Source: Oncomelania hupensis
Taxonomy: Eukaryota; Mollusca; Gastropoda; Littorinimorpha; Pomatiopsidae
Length of the DNA: 64,000 nucleotides
Direction of reading: 5' to 3'
Assembly: GCA_036898135.1 (NCBI GenBank)
Contig: CM072514.1
Coordinates: forward strand, 80,014,973-80,078,972
A program made the translations under genes and the position numbers. Below are positions 9,600 to 22,395 of the stretch, one piece after another (the first letter of the stretch is position 1; every line of letters starts with the position of its first letter). Below the pieces are notes generated by a model. It was not told the origin of the DNA. It was given only the letters and a program-made list of their open reading frames with translations, and did no database searches.

Positions 9600-9836
9600 A
9601 TATAATTTCAAACAAAATTATCGTTGTTTATACCCAGGAAGTTTTGGAAGAGTTTTCAAGAATAAAAGGTAGGTGGCTGGTCTAGCGAAGAAGAAAATAG
9701 TATAGTAGATTAATAAAACAGAGTAGAGATGAGAAAAAACAAAAGAGAAAGATAGCGACAGTGGGAATTTAAAGCACTAAATTTCCACAAAGTGGGGATA
9801 CTATTTATACTGAAACCTCCGGTGCCCCCATGGAGG
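9600..9836 (-). mobile_element. Retroposon family G, 5' part only
   Basis: On the minus strand: TTTCAGTATAAATAGTATCC, then GGAAATTTAGTGCTTTAAAT and a CT-rich stretch ending near CTTGAAAACTCTTCC. The same 5' portion is found at 20400-20580, 60830-61010 and 61580-61750. Confidence 0.75.
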
Positions 9837-9959
9837 AGAAGCTGGGGAGGGATGGGGGGAGGGGGGATCTGTTTTGTTGTAATTGTTTTGTCTGGATTGA
9901 GGGCCATGTGGTTGGATTCAGTCCATTCCTGTAGTTCACTAGCCCCTTTTTGTAATAAG

Positions 9960-10324
9960 GATAGATTATTGAAGTCTGTATTTTGAGAGTGTAATGTGTC
10001 ATCAGCGAAGAGTTTACAAGAGTTAGAGATATGAAGAAGGGGGTCATTTATGTAGATAGAAAATAACAAAGGTCCTAAAATGGAGCCTTGCGGTACTCCA
10101 GCTGTAACAATTTCAGATTGTGACTTTTGGTTATTTACATAAACACACTGTTCTCTGTCAGAAATAAACCATTGTAAAAATTCAAGTGATTTAGAATGAA
10201 TGCCATATAATTGTAGTTTACGTATGAGAAGGTCATGGTCTATTACAGCGAAAGCTTTTGCGAAGTCAACAAATAATGCTGCAGAAAATGTTCCCCTAAT
10301 ATTATTTACCCATTGTTCTATCAT
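9960..10324 (-). pseudogene. Reverse transcriptase domain fragment of the LINE
   Basis: An open frame running from 10324 down to about 9710 covers motifs A to D of a non-LTR reverse transcriptase: VDFAKAFAVIDHDLL, GVPQGSILGPLLFSIYIND, CKLFADDT and MALNPDKT. The motif A Asp and the FADD Asp pair are intact. Downstream the frame runs into family G sequence and loses similarity, so the thumb and C-terminus are gone. Confidence 0.9.
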
Positions 10325-10486
10325 TGAAGTAAGAGCTGTGTGACAAGAATGTTTAGCTCCGAAACCAGATTAATTTTCATCTAAGAGTTTTCAGTGAAAT
10401 GATCAACAATATTATTATTTATTATGTTTTTCAAGAGGCTTAGAGAAAGTAGAAAGAATTGAAATAGGCCTGTAGTTCGATGTTAA

Positions 10487-10735
10487 TTAGTTAGTCATTC
10501 ATTGCATACAGGGTCCAGAGGACTGCAAAGAGCCAAATTAGGACCACAAAATCAAGACCACAATTTGGCTGAAAGAGGACTCACCCCAGATCCGCATAAA
10601 AGATCAGCTGAAACAACCCCAGCCGTAGCACTGAAGGAGCTCAACCAGCCGTCACTTTACAATAAAGGCATCCCACGCAAGCGACGCTGAAGCTATTTAT
10701 CGAACCCCCGTTTACAAAAACAAATTAGCTGTAGT
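10487..10735 (-). mobile_element. Retroposon family G, 3' part, 5'-truncated, inside the LINE
   Basis: On the minus strand: TTTTTGTAAACGGGGGTTCG, GTGGGATGCCTTTATTGTAA and GGGGTTGTTTCAGCTGATC, ending GGACCCTGTATGCAATGAAT plus ACTAACTAATTAAC. It splits the LINE just before NYRPIS. A 5'-truncated copy with a short tandem tail fits target-primed reverse transcription. Confidence 0.75.
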
Positions 10736-11499
10736 TCGGTGGGTCAGTGCTGTCACCATTCTTGAAAAGGGAGCATAACTTTAGCTCTCTTTTTATAAAA
10801 TTATATGAAAATATGATTTGTCTATGCATAAGTTGTAAATATACGTAAAAGTGTCAGTAATAAATGACGCAGGCAATTTTAATATTTTACTATCCAATTC
10901 ATCAACTATCTCTTGAATTTGTTTGCTTGAGGTTTCTGAGTGCTTTGTGTACAAATTCTGTAGACAAACAAAGGATATCTAGCTTGTTTTTAATATTCTT
11001 AGAATGACAACAGTTTGCTAAATTTCTCTAGATTTTCTGTCCATTTGTCAATACAGTAGTAATAATCCCATCAGACGTTTTAACAAAATGTAAATTCAGA
11101 GAAGCAGGAGAAATATCTTTAATTTGTTGATATACTTGATTTGTTTGTCAATTGATTGCTTTCCAAATTGTGTTAGAACTAGTTTTGGACGACATTGAAT
11201 TTTTAATTTTTAAAAAAAAAATTTTCCTCTAGAGTAAAGTTACTGCATTTCTCTTTTCTTTTTTTTTATTCATCTTCTTTACTACGTTTTTTTAAATAAT
11301 CTCGAAAATTAATGGCTTTTTGCAGTTCTGCGCCTAACCATGGCTGTTTAGAATAGTACTTAGTTCTTTTGGAATATATAGGAGCATGCTTATTGTTTTG
11401 CTACCACTGACCCATTTCCACCACTTACCCCTTCCGAGAGTGCTCATTGGCGTAATCTCTTCCACCTGCTATCAACTTATTTGTTGTAATGGATCCTTT

Positions 11500-11660
11500 A
11501 TGTAATGTAACCTAAGTAATATTGTGCGGGTGTGTGTGTGTGTGTAGATGTGTGTATATGTGTGTGCGTGCGTGTGTGTGATTATATGTAAGCCTATATG
11601 CACGCGAGGGTACAAATGCTGTGTAATGTAATATGTAATGTAACCTAAGTAATATTGTGC

Positions 11661-11716
<56 letters not shown>

Positions 11717-11930
11717 GTGTATGATTATATGTATATGCACGCGAGGGTACAAATGTTGTTTATCTGGTACGTTTGTTTATTAAAACGAAGAGCTGAACAT
11801 TATATTGTAATAACGCAATTAGGTGTGTGTGTGTGGGGGTGTGCGGGTGGGTGTGTGTGGGTTTATTTCCCTCAATGTTATGTCATTATTACATTGCTGT
11901 CACTGTGTTTATTGCCACTATGAAATCCTG
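11500..11930. repeat. Tandem duplication with TG microsatellites
   Basis: TAATGTAACCTAAGTAATAT followed by a TG run and GCACGCGAGGGTACAAATG occurs at 11505-11630 and again at 11637-11757. A further TG/GGGTGTG stretch follows to about 11870. Confidence 0.85.
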
Positions 11931-12960
11931 TCTTGTCTTGCAAAGCGACAGTCTACATTTTTCTTTTTGAGAAATAAAGAATGCATTGACTTGACTTGAC
12001 TTGAAAATATATTCATAAAATTAATGTGCCATACCAGCACGATAATGCGTCATCAGGGTCAGTAAATTGTAAACATTTGAGAGAGCGCTGTTGCTGAGGT
12101 CAAAGAGGAAATCATCTTTATTAAATTTGGAAAAAAGATCTGTATGTTATTGTTTTATTGCCTGGTTTGGGTATTTTAGCTCCTTTTTTCCCCAGGTTAA
12201 ACAAACAGGATAATGATCACTGCAAGCAAATATTGGCACGCAAACTTCTACAACATGCGTCTCGATATAAGCCTATGTATATATGTGATCAATGAGTGTG
12301 CTAGAAGTCGCAGCTACTCTGGTTGATCCTGACACTAGTTGTTCAATGTTGCAAAGTTTAATAGTATCAGTCCAGTGTTTATTAGGTTTATGCAGGTCAA
12401 TATTAAAATCCCCTAAAATGAATAAATCTGTAGACTCTAATAATAGAGCAACGATCATAGAAGTGAAGTTATTAATCCAGTTTATATGTACATCAGGAAT
12501 GGATGTCTTTATAGGGATCCGACTATTATTGAGGCTGAATGTTTTATATTTATTTCAAGCCAAATAGACTCAATCTGATGCTGCTCAAGGTGGTACAGAC
12601 GCTTGAAATTAGGTGTTTCACTAATGTATATTAATAAACCAGTTTATTATTTTTTTTGTGTTCTATGACGTATTATTAAAGACAAACCTGGTACCGCCGT
12701 TTCAAAATCAACAGTCTTGCTGCATAACCAGGATTCAGAAAAGCCAAATATAAGAAACGGTGTATTATGGTTGTTTAAAATTGATGCTATTTCATGTCTT
12801 TTGTTGATTGCGTGACAAACATTAAGATGGCCAATTCGGGAACCATCTTTGGAAGGCCATGCGGTAAGAGACATTTGGTATATATAGAGGTGGCTCAATG
12901 GATGAAGGTCGGCGGGGTTTGGCGGAACAGGTTTTGCAGAAGAATTACATTTTAAAAAAG

Positions 12961-13359
12961 GGAAAAAAGAAAAAAGTCAGTAGTTGGGAGAGCGGAGGGG
13001 TGCATGCGAGGGAACCAGAATAGTTACAATACATTATAATATCAATTTACATGGGAATTGACAGGAACAATTAAAATGATCCACACACGCTAGATTCAGT
13101 ATACAGGAATGTCAAATCACAATACGCTCAGTACCACTGTTCTGTATCTACTCAAGTCTTTGAAGCCAGTCAATAAGATGTTAGGCGAGATTAGCATTGT
13201 CCTTGTGTGACAACACCTGTAATAGCAGTATGGAATCACTGCAGTAAATGATTCAGGACAAATCGTATTATAAATACGTATTATAAAGTCCAGCTTTCAG
13301 GCCATTGTCATGCTACGTTTTTAAATGTTCTGAATCACTCGGGCTCTTTCTTTCGCTCA

Positions 13360-13379
<20 letters not shown>
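12961..13379. other. Intergenic, no feature apart from a CA run at its end
   Basis: No coding potential or repeat family seen. The CA run at 13362-13390 leads into repeat family I. Confidence 0.5.
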
Positions 13380-13384
<5 letters not shown>

Positions 13385-13392
<8 letters not shown>

Positions 13393-13800
13393 TTGCAATA
13401 CATCACAAATGGGTTTATTTAAGAATGTAGGAATCGGAAAGTCATTATTTTTTACGGAAAAGGGTTAGGGTAAGGGCTAGATCTACAACTAACCCTTACC
13501 CGAACCCTTGTCTAAAAGGTTGACCTAGTTCGTCTCCTATAGGCGACGAAATAGGTCGAATTTTCTTCAAAATTTCTCCGAAAATTGACTGTATTTTCTC
13601 CGTCCCGGATAGAGCACTCCTGTGTACTTAAAACACTCTCATGCACTACAACTGCACTCCCATGCACTAAAAGAGCACTCCCGCGCACTTAGAAAAAAGT
13701 GGGGTCCTGGAAAAAAGTGGGTTCCAAGCAAATAAACCCATTTGTTACGAGAAAAGACAAGGTCTGCTACCCATTTGTGCGCTTTTGTGGGTTCACACTC
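13385..13800 (+). repeat. Interspersed repeat family I, copy 1
   Basis: About 410 bp closely matching 56103-56515. It includes an imperfect hairpin (GACCTAGTTCGTC / GACGAAATAGGTC) and several GCACTCC...GCACTAAAAG motifs. No coding or RNA-gene similarity was recognised; it may be a non-autonomous element. Confidence 0.8.
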
Positions 13801-14396
13801 ACACTCACACACACACACCCACACAAGTTGGAAGTGCTATAGTTATTTCTTTGGTGTATATTACTTGTATAACTATTATTGTCAACGCATCATAGTGTGC
13901 GGAAAAGGAAAAGAGGTAGGTCAGTATGGTGGGTACATCATAAAAGGGAGAGAAACATGGATTCCTAAACTGCATATGGTTCTGTTGTTGTATAAATGGA
14001 TCATTGTACATTCTCCTTCCACCAAAAGCAGGCTGAGGTGGAAGTCTAAGTGTACTCTTGTTATACATCACTAGTAGGACAACTCTGCATATTGCATAAG
14101 GGAGTGGTTTCACTTAAAGTGGTATTTAGCGCTCTGTGCATCTTGGGAGGCATTATTTTGATGTCCAAATAGTCGCGAAGCCCATGTTGACCCTGTCAGG
14201 GTAGAGAGCGCTAGGGTCGTAGGTGTTCTAAATAGTGGGGCCTTATCTCTCGTATCCATGTTGTCATTGGCAATTACAGGGCGATGTTCAGACGTTCTTG
14301 CGTTGCTCGTTTAAAGTTGCTACCTAGATGTCCAGAACCCAGATTGTTTGGATGAAGGTTGTCACAGTATGCCGCTTTCTTGAGAGAAAGAACGAA
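13801..14396. other. Intergenic, unclassified
   Basis: A short CA run (13806-13828) is followed by moderately AT-rich sequence. I recognise no gene or family. Confidence 0.5.
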
Positions 14397-15297
<901 letters not shown>

Positions 15298-15305
15298 ACT
15301 AACGC

Positions 15306-17173
15306 AGGCCTGGACTAGGGGGGGGGGGGTTACAGGGGTTACGTAACCCCCCCCCCCCCCTGGCCTGACTATGTACTTCTTTTTTTTTCTTTCTTTTTTT
15401 TTGGGAGGGGAGGGGTAGGGGGGTGTAGGGGGCTACGTTACAATCATAAGTAAATCCGGGGAGAAATTTCAACCCTCTCTCTCCCCTAGGCACTATAAAA
15501 AAATAAATCCTCTTGCACTCTACTCAATTTCAACCACTGATTCTTTTATCACAAGTAACTACATTCTGTTACCTGAGACACTGTGCTTCCCATAGCTTGA
15601 GTCTCTGCATTGTAAAAGCATGCGGCTTGCCTGCAGTGAAGAACATGATGGGAGCACTGAGGGAACTGTCACTGTTTTTCTCAAACTCTCCAAAGAGACA
15701 AAGAAAACTTGAAGATACATGTACCATCGAATCATCTCAGCCTGACACGACAAAAACAAAGCTTGTTGATCTGTGCAGAACAAGATGGGTAGAAAAACAT
15801 GAAACACTTTCTGGTTGTTCACGACTGTTTGGGACAAATGTGTGAAGACAGTGACAATTGGGACAGTGAGACACTGACCAAGGCAACTGGCTTCCTCCAC
15901 ACCTTGAGCAGCAGTGCTTTCCTCGTTGCATTCGTTGTCGTCCGCAATTGTTTGCGTTACTTAAAACCCTTGACAGTGAAGCTGCAGAAAAGGACAAAAG
16001 ATGTTGTCGATGCCTACAGGGAAATCAAAGCGGTCAGTAACTGCATGTCTTCTATTAGAAGAGATGTCGACACAGCGTTCGTTGCCTGGTTCGGTGAAGT
16101 CAGCAAAATGGCGAATGCTTTGACAACTGATGTTATTGTTCCTCGTCAAGCATCCAGACAGACTCTCCGTGACACTCCAGAAGAATATTTCAAGATTAGC
16201 ATTGCCATTCCTTTCTTGGAACACCTGTCAATCGAATTGGACTCGAGGTTCAAAAATGCTGACCTAGCAGTTGATGGTCTCTGTCTGGTGCCAAGCACTT
16301 TAATAGACAACCAGGATGGTTTCATGCAGGTTCCAGAAGGGGTGAAGACACTGGCAATGTTGTGGGAGTCTGATCTACCAGACAACGCTACCCTTGATGC
16401 AGAATACCAAAGGTGGGTTTGCAAATGGCGAAGTGCTGCTGAGAATGCGACAGCTATCATCCCATCCACGGCATCAGAAGCACTGAAACATTGTGACAGG
16501 GATTTTTATCCCAACCTGTTCATCATGCTAAAGAACCTTTGCACCCTGCCTGTCACTACTGCCAAGTGTGAGCGTTCAAACAATCAGTTGCGCAACCTGA
16601 AAAACTACCTGCGCTCTACAATGGGGCAACATAGACTCAATGGACTTGCTTTACTGAAAGATCACAGGGATGTTGATATTGACTTCAAAGAGGCAGTGAA
16701 CTGTTTTGCCAGAAGATACAATTCACAAATGGTACTAATGCCGAGGAACCTAGTGCAGCAAGACTGAAAGTGAAAGCAGGGCGTGATGTTCATAAATTAC
16801 AAGGTAAAGCTTTATACTGTTAACGATCAACAAAATGTAGTGAATAATAATAGTATACAAAACATCTCTGCTGATAAATAAATGTGTGTGTGTTTTTTTT
16901 GTTGTTGTTTTTTTAAGGGACGGGCAGATGATTATTTTTGTACCCCAGTGTTTGTCAGTTCAATTTGTTTAAAAAGCTCAAAGTCCCAGACCATCATAAA
17001 TGGCTTTTTCAAGGTTCAGATTGCACCAGATTGCACCATTTTGCATCCTTGAAAAAAAATTTTCCGGGGGGGGGGGGGGCATGCCCCCGGACCCCCCTAG
17101 AAGGCTCGGCGCTTCGCGCCTTCGCTGAATCTGTAACCCCCCCCCCCCTCAACTTTTCCCAGGTCCGGCCCTG
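15306..17173 (+). mobile_element. hAT DNA transposon with 8-bp target duplication
   Basis: ACTAACGC flanks the element at 15298-15305 and 17174-17181, the 8-bp duplication typical of hAT. The ends are imperfect inverted repeats: AGGCCTGGACTAGG on the left, and CAGGGCCGGACCTGG on the right read inward. Both ends carry long G/C homopolymers, and the left has a perfect palindrome GGGGTTACGTAACCCC. Inside is a broken transposase on the + strand. Confidence 0.9.
15513..16767 (+). pseudogene. hAT transposase remnant (52 kDa repressor/ZMYM-like), frameshifted and N-truncated
   Basis: The first frame (to about 15845) has HSLSLCIVKACGLPAVKNMM and LCRTRWVEKHET, typical of the central part of hAT transposases related to the '52 kDa repressor of the inhibitor of the protein kinase' proteins. 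After a shift near 15810-15840 a second frame of about 320 residues continues to TGA-ended QQD. It includes the C-terminal dimerisation region, CERSNNQLRNLKNYLRSTM and RLNGLALLKDH. The N-terminal zinc finger and first catalytic segment are missing, so the element cannot move by itself. No host role is suggested. Confidence 0.88.
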
Positions 17174-17181
17174 ACTAACGC

Positions 17182-19974
17182 ACGCTAAACTCAATAAACG
17201 TGATGAGATGAAAAACAATGAACAATCACAATAGCATCAACATGAGAATAGAGAACGTCAAAGTCACAAGGAGCAGCGAGAATAAAACGGAAGAGACAGT
17301 TGATGAAAACGACTACACCTGGTGGGAGAGACGAGGTTCCATCCGGATCCACGTGGTAAGATGATCGGAACTTGCCACTTCCGGTGTCGACAAATGTCAC
17401 GCACGTGGTCAGGATAGCAGATCCACGCAGTTTAGTCGTCACCAAGAAAAGGGGTAGACTACTGCTTGAAAGCAGACAGGCGATCACGTAGAAACCACGG
17501 CACAACGAAGAGCAGAGGTGAAATAAGTAAAGTGAAGAAAGGTAAAATAAGCCTGCAACAGTTAATGCATCCGAGGTAATCGGTCTGGCCAGGATGTATC
17601 CAACATTCCAACTTAGTGATGGCACTAGCTAACTATACAGAAATTCCACCAAAATCGTCACCATACATATTCAATTAGCTTCAATATAATATCCGCAAAC
17701 TATTATAACCACAAGACGAAAATGGAATACGTGAAGATGAAATGGAATAATGTACTGCGTAAAGGATGACTAAATAACTGTCATACACGTTCACGCCAGC
17801 CTCTACTTATCACCACCCATGCTTACAACCACAGCCACGCCACAGCCTAGCGCAACCTCAGGCAAGCATGCGCGCACAACACAGATTCGTCGAAAAAATA
17901 AAAATGTTAGTTTTCACGTACCCAATACGGCTTATGGTGAGCAGGAGCCACCGCCGAGTTGCCCCGCCACGGTGCTGTAGATTGACACAGTACTAAGGTA
18001 CTACACACTACCAATCCTGGCAGTACTTCTAGTCCAACTGACTGTCACGTGGGTTTTATGGGTTGCTGGGCTCTGCACAATGGAATGATGTAAACCTCAC
18101 GCTTTATCCTATGGGAACTGCTAGTTAGTCACCCTGTGGATTACTATGATAAATTTATTTATTTAGCTCGGTCTGTGTTAAGGATGGGTTACAGAGATAG
18201 ATAGAAAAATGGTAAAAGATTACTGTCACACTAGCTTTCACACGGCTATGAATCATATGTAGTCCAGCCACTTGATAACAGTTAAACATCACACATTTAT
18301 TTCTTCTACTCTATACAAGATTTTCTAAGTACTAATCTACCTTAAACGTTATATAGTCACTGTGAATAATTCGATCGCTGATAGTCTATGCAGCTAATAG
18401 TTCATCCTTGGGCACTGGATGTTATAGTTCATGAGAAGTGGACTACTGTGGTCCTGTAGCTCTCAGTTTTGTGTGTGCACACACGACTATAGACATAACT
18501 GTGAGTCTGGCGTGCTGTGCTGTGGTCGGTTTCCTGACAACTCTGTTGTCTCCTTCTTGTTTCTTCCCTGTGGGTAGACTGGTTGGCTTTCCTCGCACAA
18601 TGCTGGGGATACCGCTGCAGCCAACTAATGCGTCGACGTGGTTTCGTCTGAGGCTGTGTTGGGCGCACTACAGAACGCCTGTTCGTCTGTAACATATGAG
18701 ACGAAATTCTGCACAACCTTGAATGATAGGTGTGTGCAGAGCGTCTCACTGAAGGTCGTAATAGCCCTCAGTGATTAGCTCCACATCTACATATATAAGC
18801 GACGAACATTCTGCTAAGTCCGTGGTCCACTGGAATCTCCACTCTAATGTCCTATACATTCATAAATATAAAACATGGCTACTTATACACACCAAGAATT
18901 AATAATAATATACACATTCATTTGTACAGTCACTGGTCTGTAAGCATACATATAAGTTAAACAACAGTGGTTCCGTACATAATTCAAGATGGCGTTTGCC
19001 GGTTGTCTTTTGCCTCGTGGTCGGCTTCTCCACGTGTCAGGCAAAGTCGGGCTACCAATTCAATTCTATGCATAGCAAATTTCATAAACATAATTCAACA
19101 ATAATATAATACATCACGATGAAACAGAAATATGTTCATTTACCTTCGTGACAATATCAGGCCAGTGGCTACTTGAGTGAATTCGGATTTACACAAGTAC
19201 TGCGTCCTAGTCTTTTCTGGAGAGAACTACTGCTCCTGTGTAGCTATGTAGCTCTTTACTCTTCCTCGGTTTGAACACTGCCGGTTCTTCTCTACATTCG
19301 AAGTAGTCCGACCTAGTTGAGTCCCTTCTAAGCTGTGTTCTCATTGGCGAATAACTGACTTACCTAACGTAATTGCGATGATGTCATTGCCTGAGCTAGG
19401 GTCAGCGGCCACGGTGTGTAATCGGCAGTATGCTACTGCTACGCTTGATTACTTCCATCGTCTGCTGCTTGCTAACAAGGAAATTCTAATATTACATAGA
19501 CTAACCAAGCTAAATATTAAAATAAGCAGAGTAAAACTAGTCATCTCACGACACTGACTTCTAGCACAAGTGACTCCACGTCACACGAACTCACATGCCA
19601 ACAAGGCAAACAGTCACAAAGTAGACTTTCAACACACCCATTGGAACAAGCTATGCTACATTTCTGTAGCTTTACGCTCATCCAAAAAGTGGCTATTTTC
19701 ACAGCCCAACGCAGTTATTCTTAAAGATAACCTAACCTTCTAACAACACTGCCAATTGTCCGCCACTGAACAAACACTGTCACTGCCTATTTAACCCTGT
19801 CAATTTTCTCTAGAGAATTCAAAATCATAAGATCCAAGACACTCAAAACTTAAAAAAAAGGTCTTTCTTCTGTGAAACTCTAGACTGCTGTGCGCGTATT
19901 CAAAAACGTATAACATTTCATCCTACTCTGTCTTGCCCTCGGAAGGTTATAATTTTCGCTCACCGACACATTAC
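17182..19974. other. Unclassified intergenic block, 2.8 kb
   Basis: This is the host sequence into which the hAT inserted, followed by fairly even, non-repetitive sequence. A minus-strand frame of 144 codons (17191-17625) has no recognisable domain and poor codon character. No terminal repeats, RNA gene or conserved domain were found. An old retrotransposon is possible but unsupported. Confidence 0.5.
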
Positions 19975-20580
19975 ATTACATTACATGATTATTGCTTTAG
20001 GTCCAGCGGACTCTTCCGAGCCAAATCAGGACCAGTATAGCCGAATCAGGACCACAAAATAAAGACCACAACTTCGTTGAAAGAGAACTCGCCCCTGATC
20101 CGCATAAAAGATCTGGTAGCACTGAAGGCACTTCCCCAGCCGGTCACTTTACAATAAAGACATCCCACGCATGGGGGCGCTGAGGCTATACTCTAATTTA
20201 TCGAACCCCCGTTTACAAAAACAAAATAGAATATAAACATCATTATAAAATATTAACAAAGCACATACATATAAAATGCCTACATTGCCAAATAATAACA
20301 TCATAGGAAGCCCCAGTGACCACCTGGCAGAAAGCGTCCAATATTTCCAAGCTGATCCAACAGACCACACAAATAAGGAGTTTTGTCCCGGAAAAGTTTT
20401 CAAGAAAAAAGGTAGGTGATTGGTCTAGCGAAGATGAAGATAGTATAGTAGACTGATAGAACAGAGTAGGAATGAGAAAGAACAAGGAGAAAGACAGCGA
20501 CAGTGGGAATTTAAAGCACTAAATTTCCAGAAAGTGGGGATACTATTTATAATGAAATCCCCGGCACCCCAACGGGGTCA
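19975..20580 (-). mobile_element. Retroposon family G, full-length copy
   Basis: About 600 bp matching 60810-61395 and 61570-62148 in reverse. On the minus strand it starts near CCCCGTTGGGGTGCCGGGG, has a TATAAATAG box within 40 bases, and ends GGACCTAAAGCAATAATCAT followed by (GTAAT)n. It contains stop codons in all frames that I followed. Confidence 0.85.
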
Positions 20581-20960
20581 TCGACATGTGCACCCCGTTA
20601 ATTTATCCTCCACCTTTCATCCATCCCTATTCACTTCCACTATATCATCCACTCTCTCGCCTGTACTCTATCCAAACTATATGTGGACAACATCATTCTC
20701 GCTGCGCGACAATCATCATTGTAGTCGTCATTGTCGTCGTTGGTACTGTTATCAACACCAGCTTGACATCCAATGCTACAATAACATACACGTCCACACG
20801 AAATAAAAAAAAAAGTGAATGGGAAAACCCAATATCTAGTCGGTAATAACAGCACAGTAAAATATCAAAGTAAACAGTCGACCTCAAGCCAGCAGTGTCA
20901 AGTATCAGGAAAATAATAGGCCTATCTACGGAACTTTGAAGATAACAAAATAATCATGGC
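20581..20960. other. Intergenic, no recognised feature
   Basis: Mixed sequence with small CAT/GTC clusters. Short open frames here overlap each other and lack domain similarity. Confidence 0.5.
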
Positions 20961-21140
20961 TCTCCTAATTCCGTAGCTAAGTGGTACAGCGTTCGCCTGG
21001 CACGCCGATGACCCAGGTTCGAAACAAGTTGTGGGCGAGATAACAGTGGCCATTTTTCACTGTCCACCCTAGCAGTATGACTGCTCCAGTGGTTCAGTGT
21101 TGATTTATGTCCCTTTATCCCCTCTCCTCTAGGTTATGGT
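20961..21140 (+). mobile_element. SINE family B (tRNA-like head)
   Basis: CCGTAGCTAAGTGGTACAGC (A-box region) and CCCAGGTTCGAAAC (B box) start it, then TTTTTCACTGTCCACC and AGCAGTATGACTGCTCCAGT. The copy at 37243 is better preserved. The diverged arms show it is not a functional tRNA gene. Confidence 0.8.
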
Positions 21141-21850
21141 TGACAATTTAAAGTAATTATAATACTTATAATGGCAAGCTTTGCTCCGTGTCTAGGCAAT
21201 TTCTGTCCGTCTTTCGTCATCTTGATATCTTAATTGCTTTTTTGTTTCAATCTTTGGGTCTTTCGCATTTCATAAGCCAGCTGTAGTGCTATTTTTTAAT
21301 TTAAATTTTAAATATACTGTATTCTTCTATCATTGCTTCTGCTTCCTCCCGTCCGTCTGCCCCCTTCTCGACCTCATTCTGTCTTCTTTCTGTTTCTTTT
21401 TTCCGCATTACGTGTGCCTATGAACCAATGAAGACTGTCTACGTCTACTCGTGACACGTGTAGAGAGAGGCATAACAGCGACTGTTGTGACGCTAGTGGA
21501 AATTATGGGACACAGAACTACTGCTGAACATGTGCTGGAGAACCAGCTCATCTCTTTATCCATTTAACTTCTATTGTGGGGGTGAGTGGAAAGAAAATGG
21601 AAAAAAAGAAACGCAAAGATGGCAATTACGGGCACGCGGGCTCCCACTCTCTCTCTCTCTCTTTTTAATTTTCTCTCTCTCGTTTTTTTCTTTTTCCTTC
21701 CCCTCCTCTTCTTCTCTCTTTTCCTTTCTCTTCACGCTTCCTGGTGTTGTTTTGGTGTGTTTTTGTATGTGTGGGTGTGTGGTAAGTTAGTCTTTATTGT
21801 TTATTTTTTTAAAACCAGCTCATCGCTTGCTCAGTCCAAAGTCACAATAC
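21141..21850. other. Intergenic, CT-rich, no feature
   Basis: Pyrimidine-rich stretches (21640-21740). The short frames here are low complexity. Confidence 0.5.
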
Positions 21851-21857
21851 GATAGGG

Positions 21858-21952
21858 CCCACAATACAATACAATACAATACAATACAATACAATACAAT
21901 ACAATACAATATAATACAATACAATGCAATACATTACATTACAATACAATAC
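21858..21952. repeat. (AATAC)n pentanucleotide repeat
   Basis: About 18 units, adjoining the pentamer tail of the LINE fragment that follows. The same pentamer class recurs at 34865-34975. Confidence 0.9.
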
Positions 21953-22395
21953 CTATCCTATCCTATCTAGCAACTCGAAAGTCGTTGGGGCACCACAGAT
22001 GGTCGTTTAACCAGCGTACTCCCATCTTTCTCTGTCCTCAGCAACCCTCCTGGCTTTGCTCAGTGTCAAGCCAGTCCATTCTCGAATGTTGCCCTCCCAC
22101 CTATTTTTCTGTCTCCCTCTTCTTCTGCCTCCTTGCATCGTGCCTTGTAGGATGGATTTTGCAAGGCCTGATGCTCTGGTGACGTTGCCATACGATCGGA
22201 GTTTCCATTTCTTCACCACTGTGAGCATGTCGTGTTGTCTAATGGCTTGTGTGATAGTCTGTCGGACTTCGTCGTTGGTGATGTGTTTGAGTATTAGAAA
22301 TACCAAGAGGTCTTCTGTAGCACATCATCTCCATTCTTTGTATTTTTCGTTGTAGGTCTGCTGTGAGTGTCCATGTTTCGGAAGCGAGTGTATTA
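21953..22395 (-). mobile_element. LINE 3' fragment (reverse transcriptase C-terminal region)
   Basis: Minus-strand frame: ITNDEVRQTITQAIRQHDML, KLRSYGNVTRASGLAKSILQ, GRRRGRQKNRWEGNIREW. Its 3' end faces left with a CTATC-type tail. It is truncated at the 5' end. Confidence 0.88.

Larger units (their letters stand above)
9837..12960 (-). mobile_element. Degraded CR1/L2-like LINE with endonuclease and reverse transcriptase
   Basis: On the minus strand: an APE-type endonuclease N-terminus (IGHLNVCHAINKRHEI... FSESWL, 12650-12850), its second part (LFILGDFNIDLHKP... STLIDHIYT, 12273-12440), a linker (KRTKYYSKQPWLGAEL, near 11325-11375), and the reverse transcriptase from NYRPISILSTFSKPLEK (10405-10470) through FVDFAKAF, GVPQGSILGPLLF and LFADDT (9960-10324). 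The catalytic DD of FADD is kept, but stops and frameshifts interrupt the frame. A TG-rich duplication (11500-11930) and a truncated family G copy (10487-10735) interrupt it. The element is not functional. Non-LTR identity is certain; the clade is a judgement from motif style. Confidence 0.88.

Noticed and set aside
17191..17625. 144-codon minus-strand protein
   Set aside because: No domain, no conserved motif and no splice context; it begins inside the target-site region of the hAT insertion.
20961..21030. tRNA gene at the head of family B
   Set aside because: Arms are not complementary and the same body and tail recur at 37243, so it is a SINE head.
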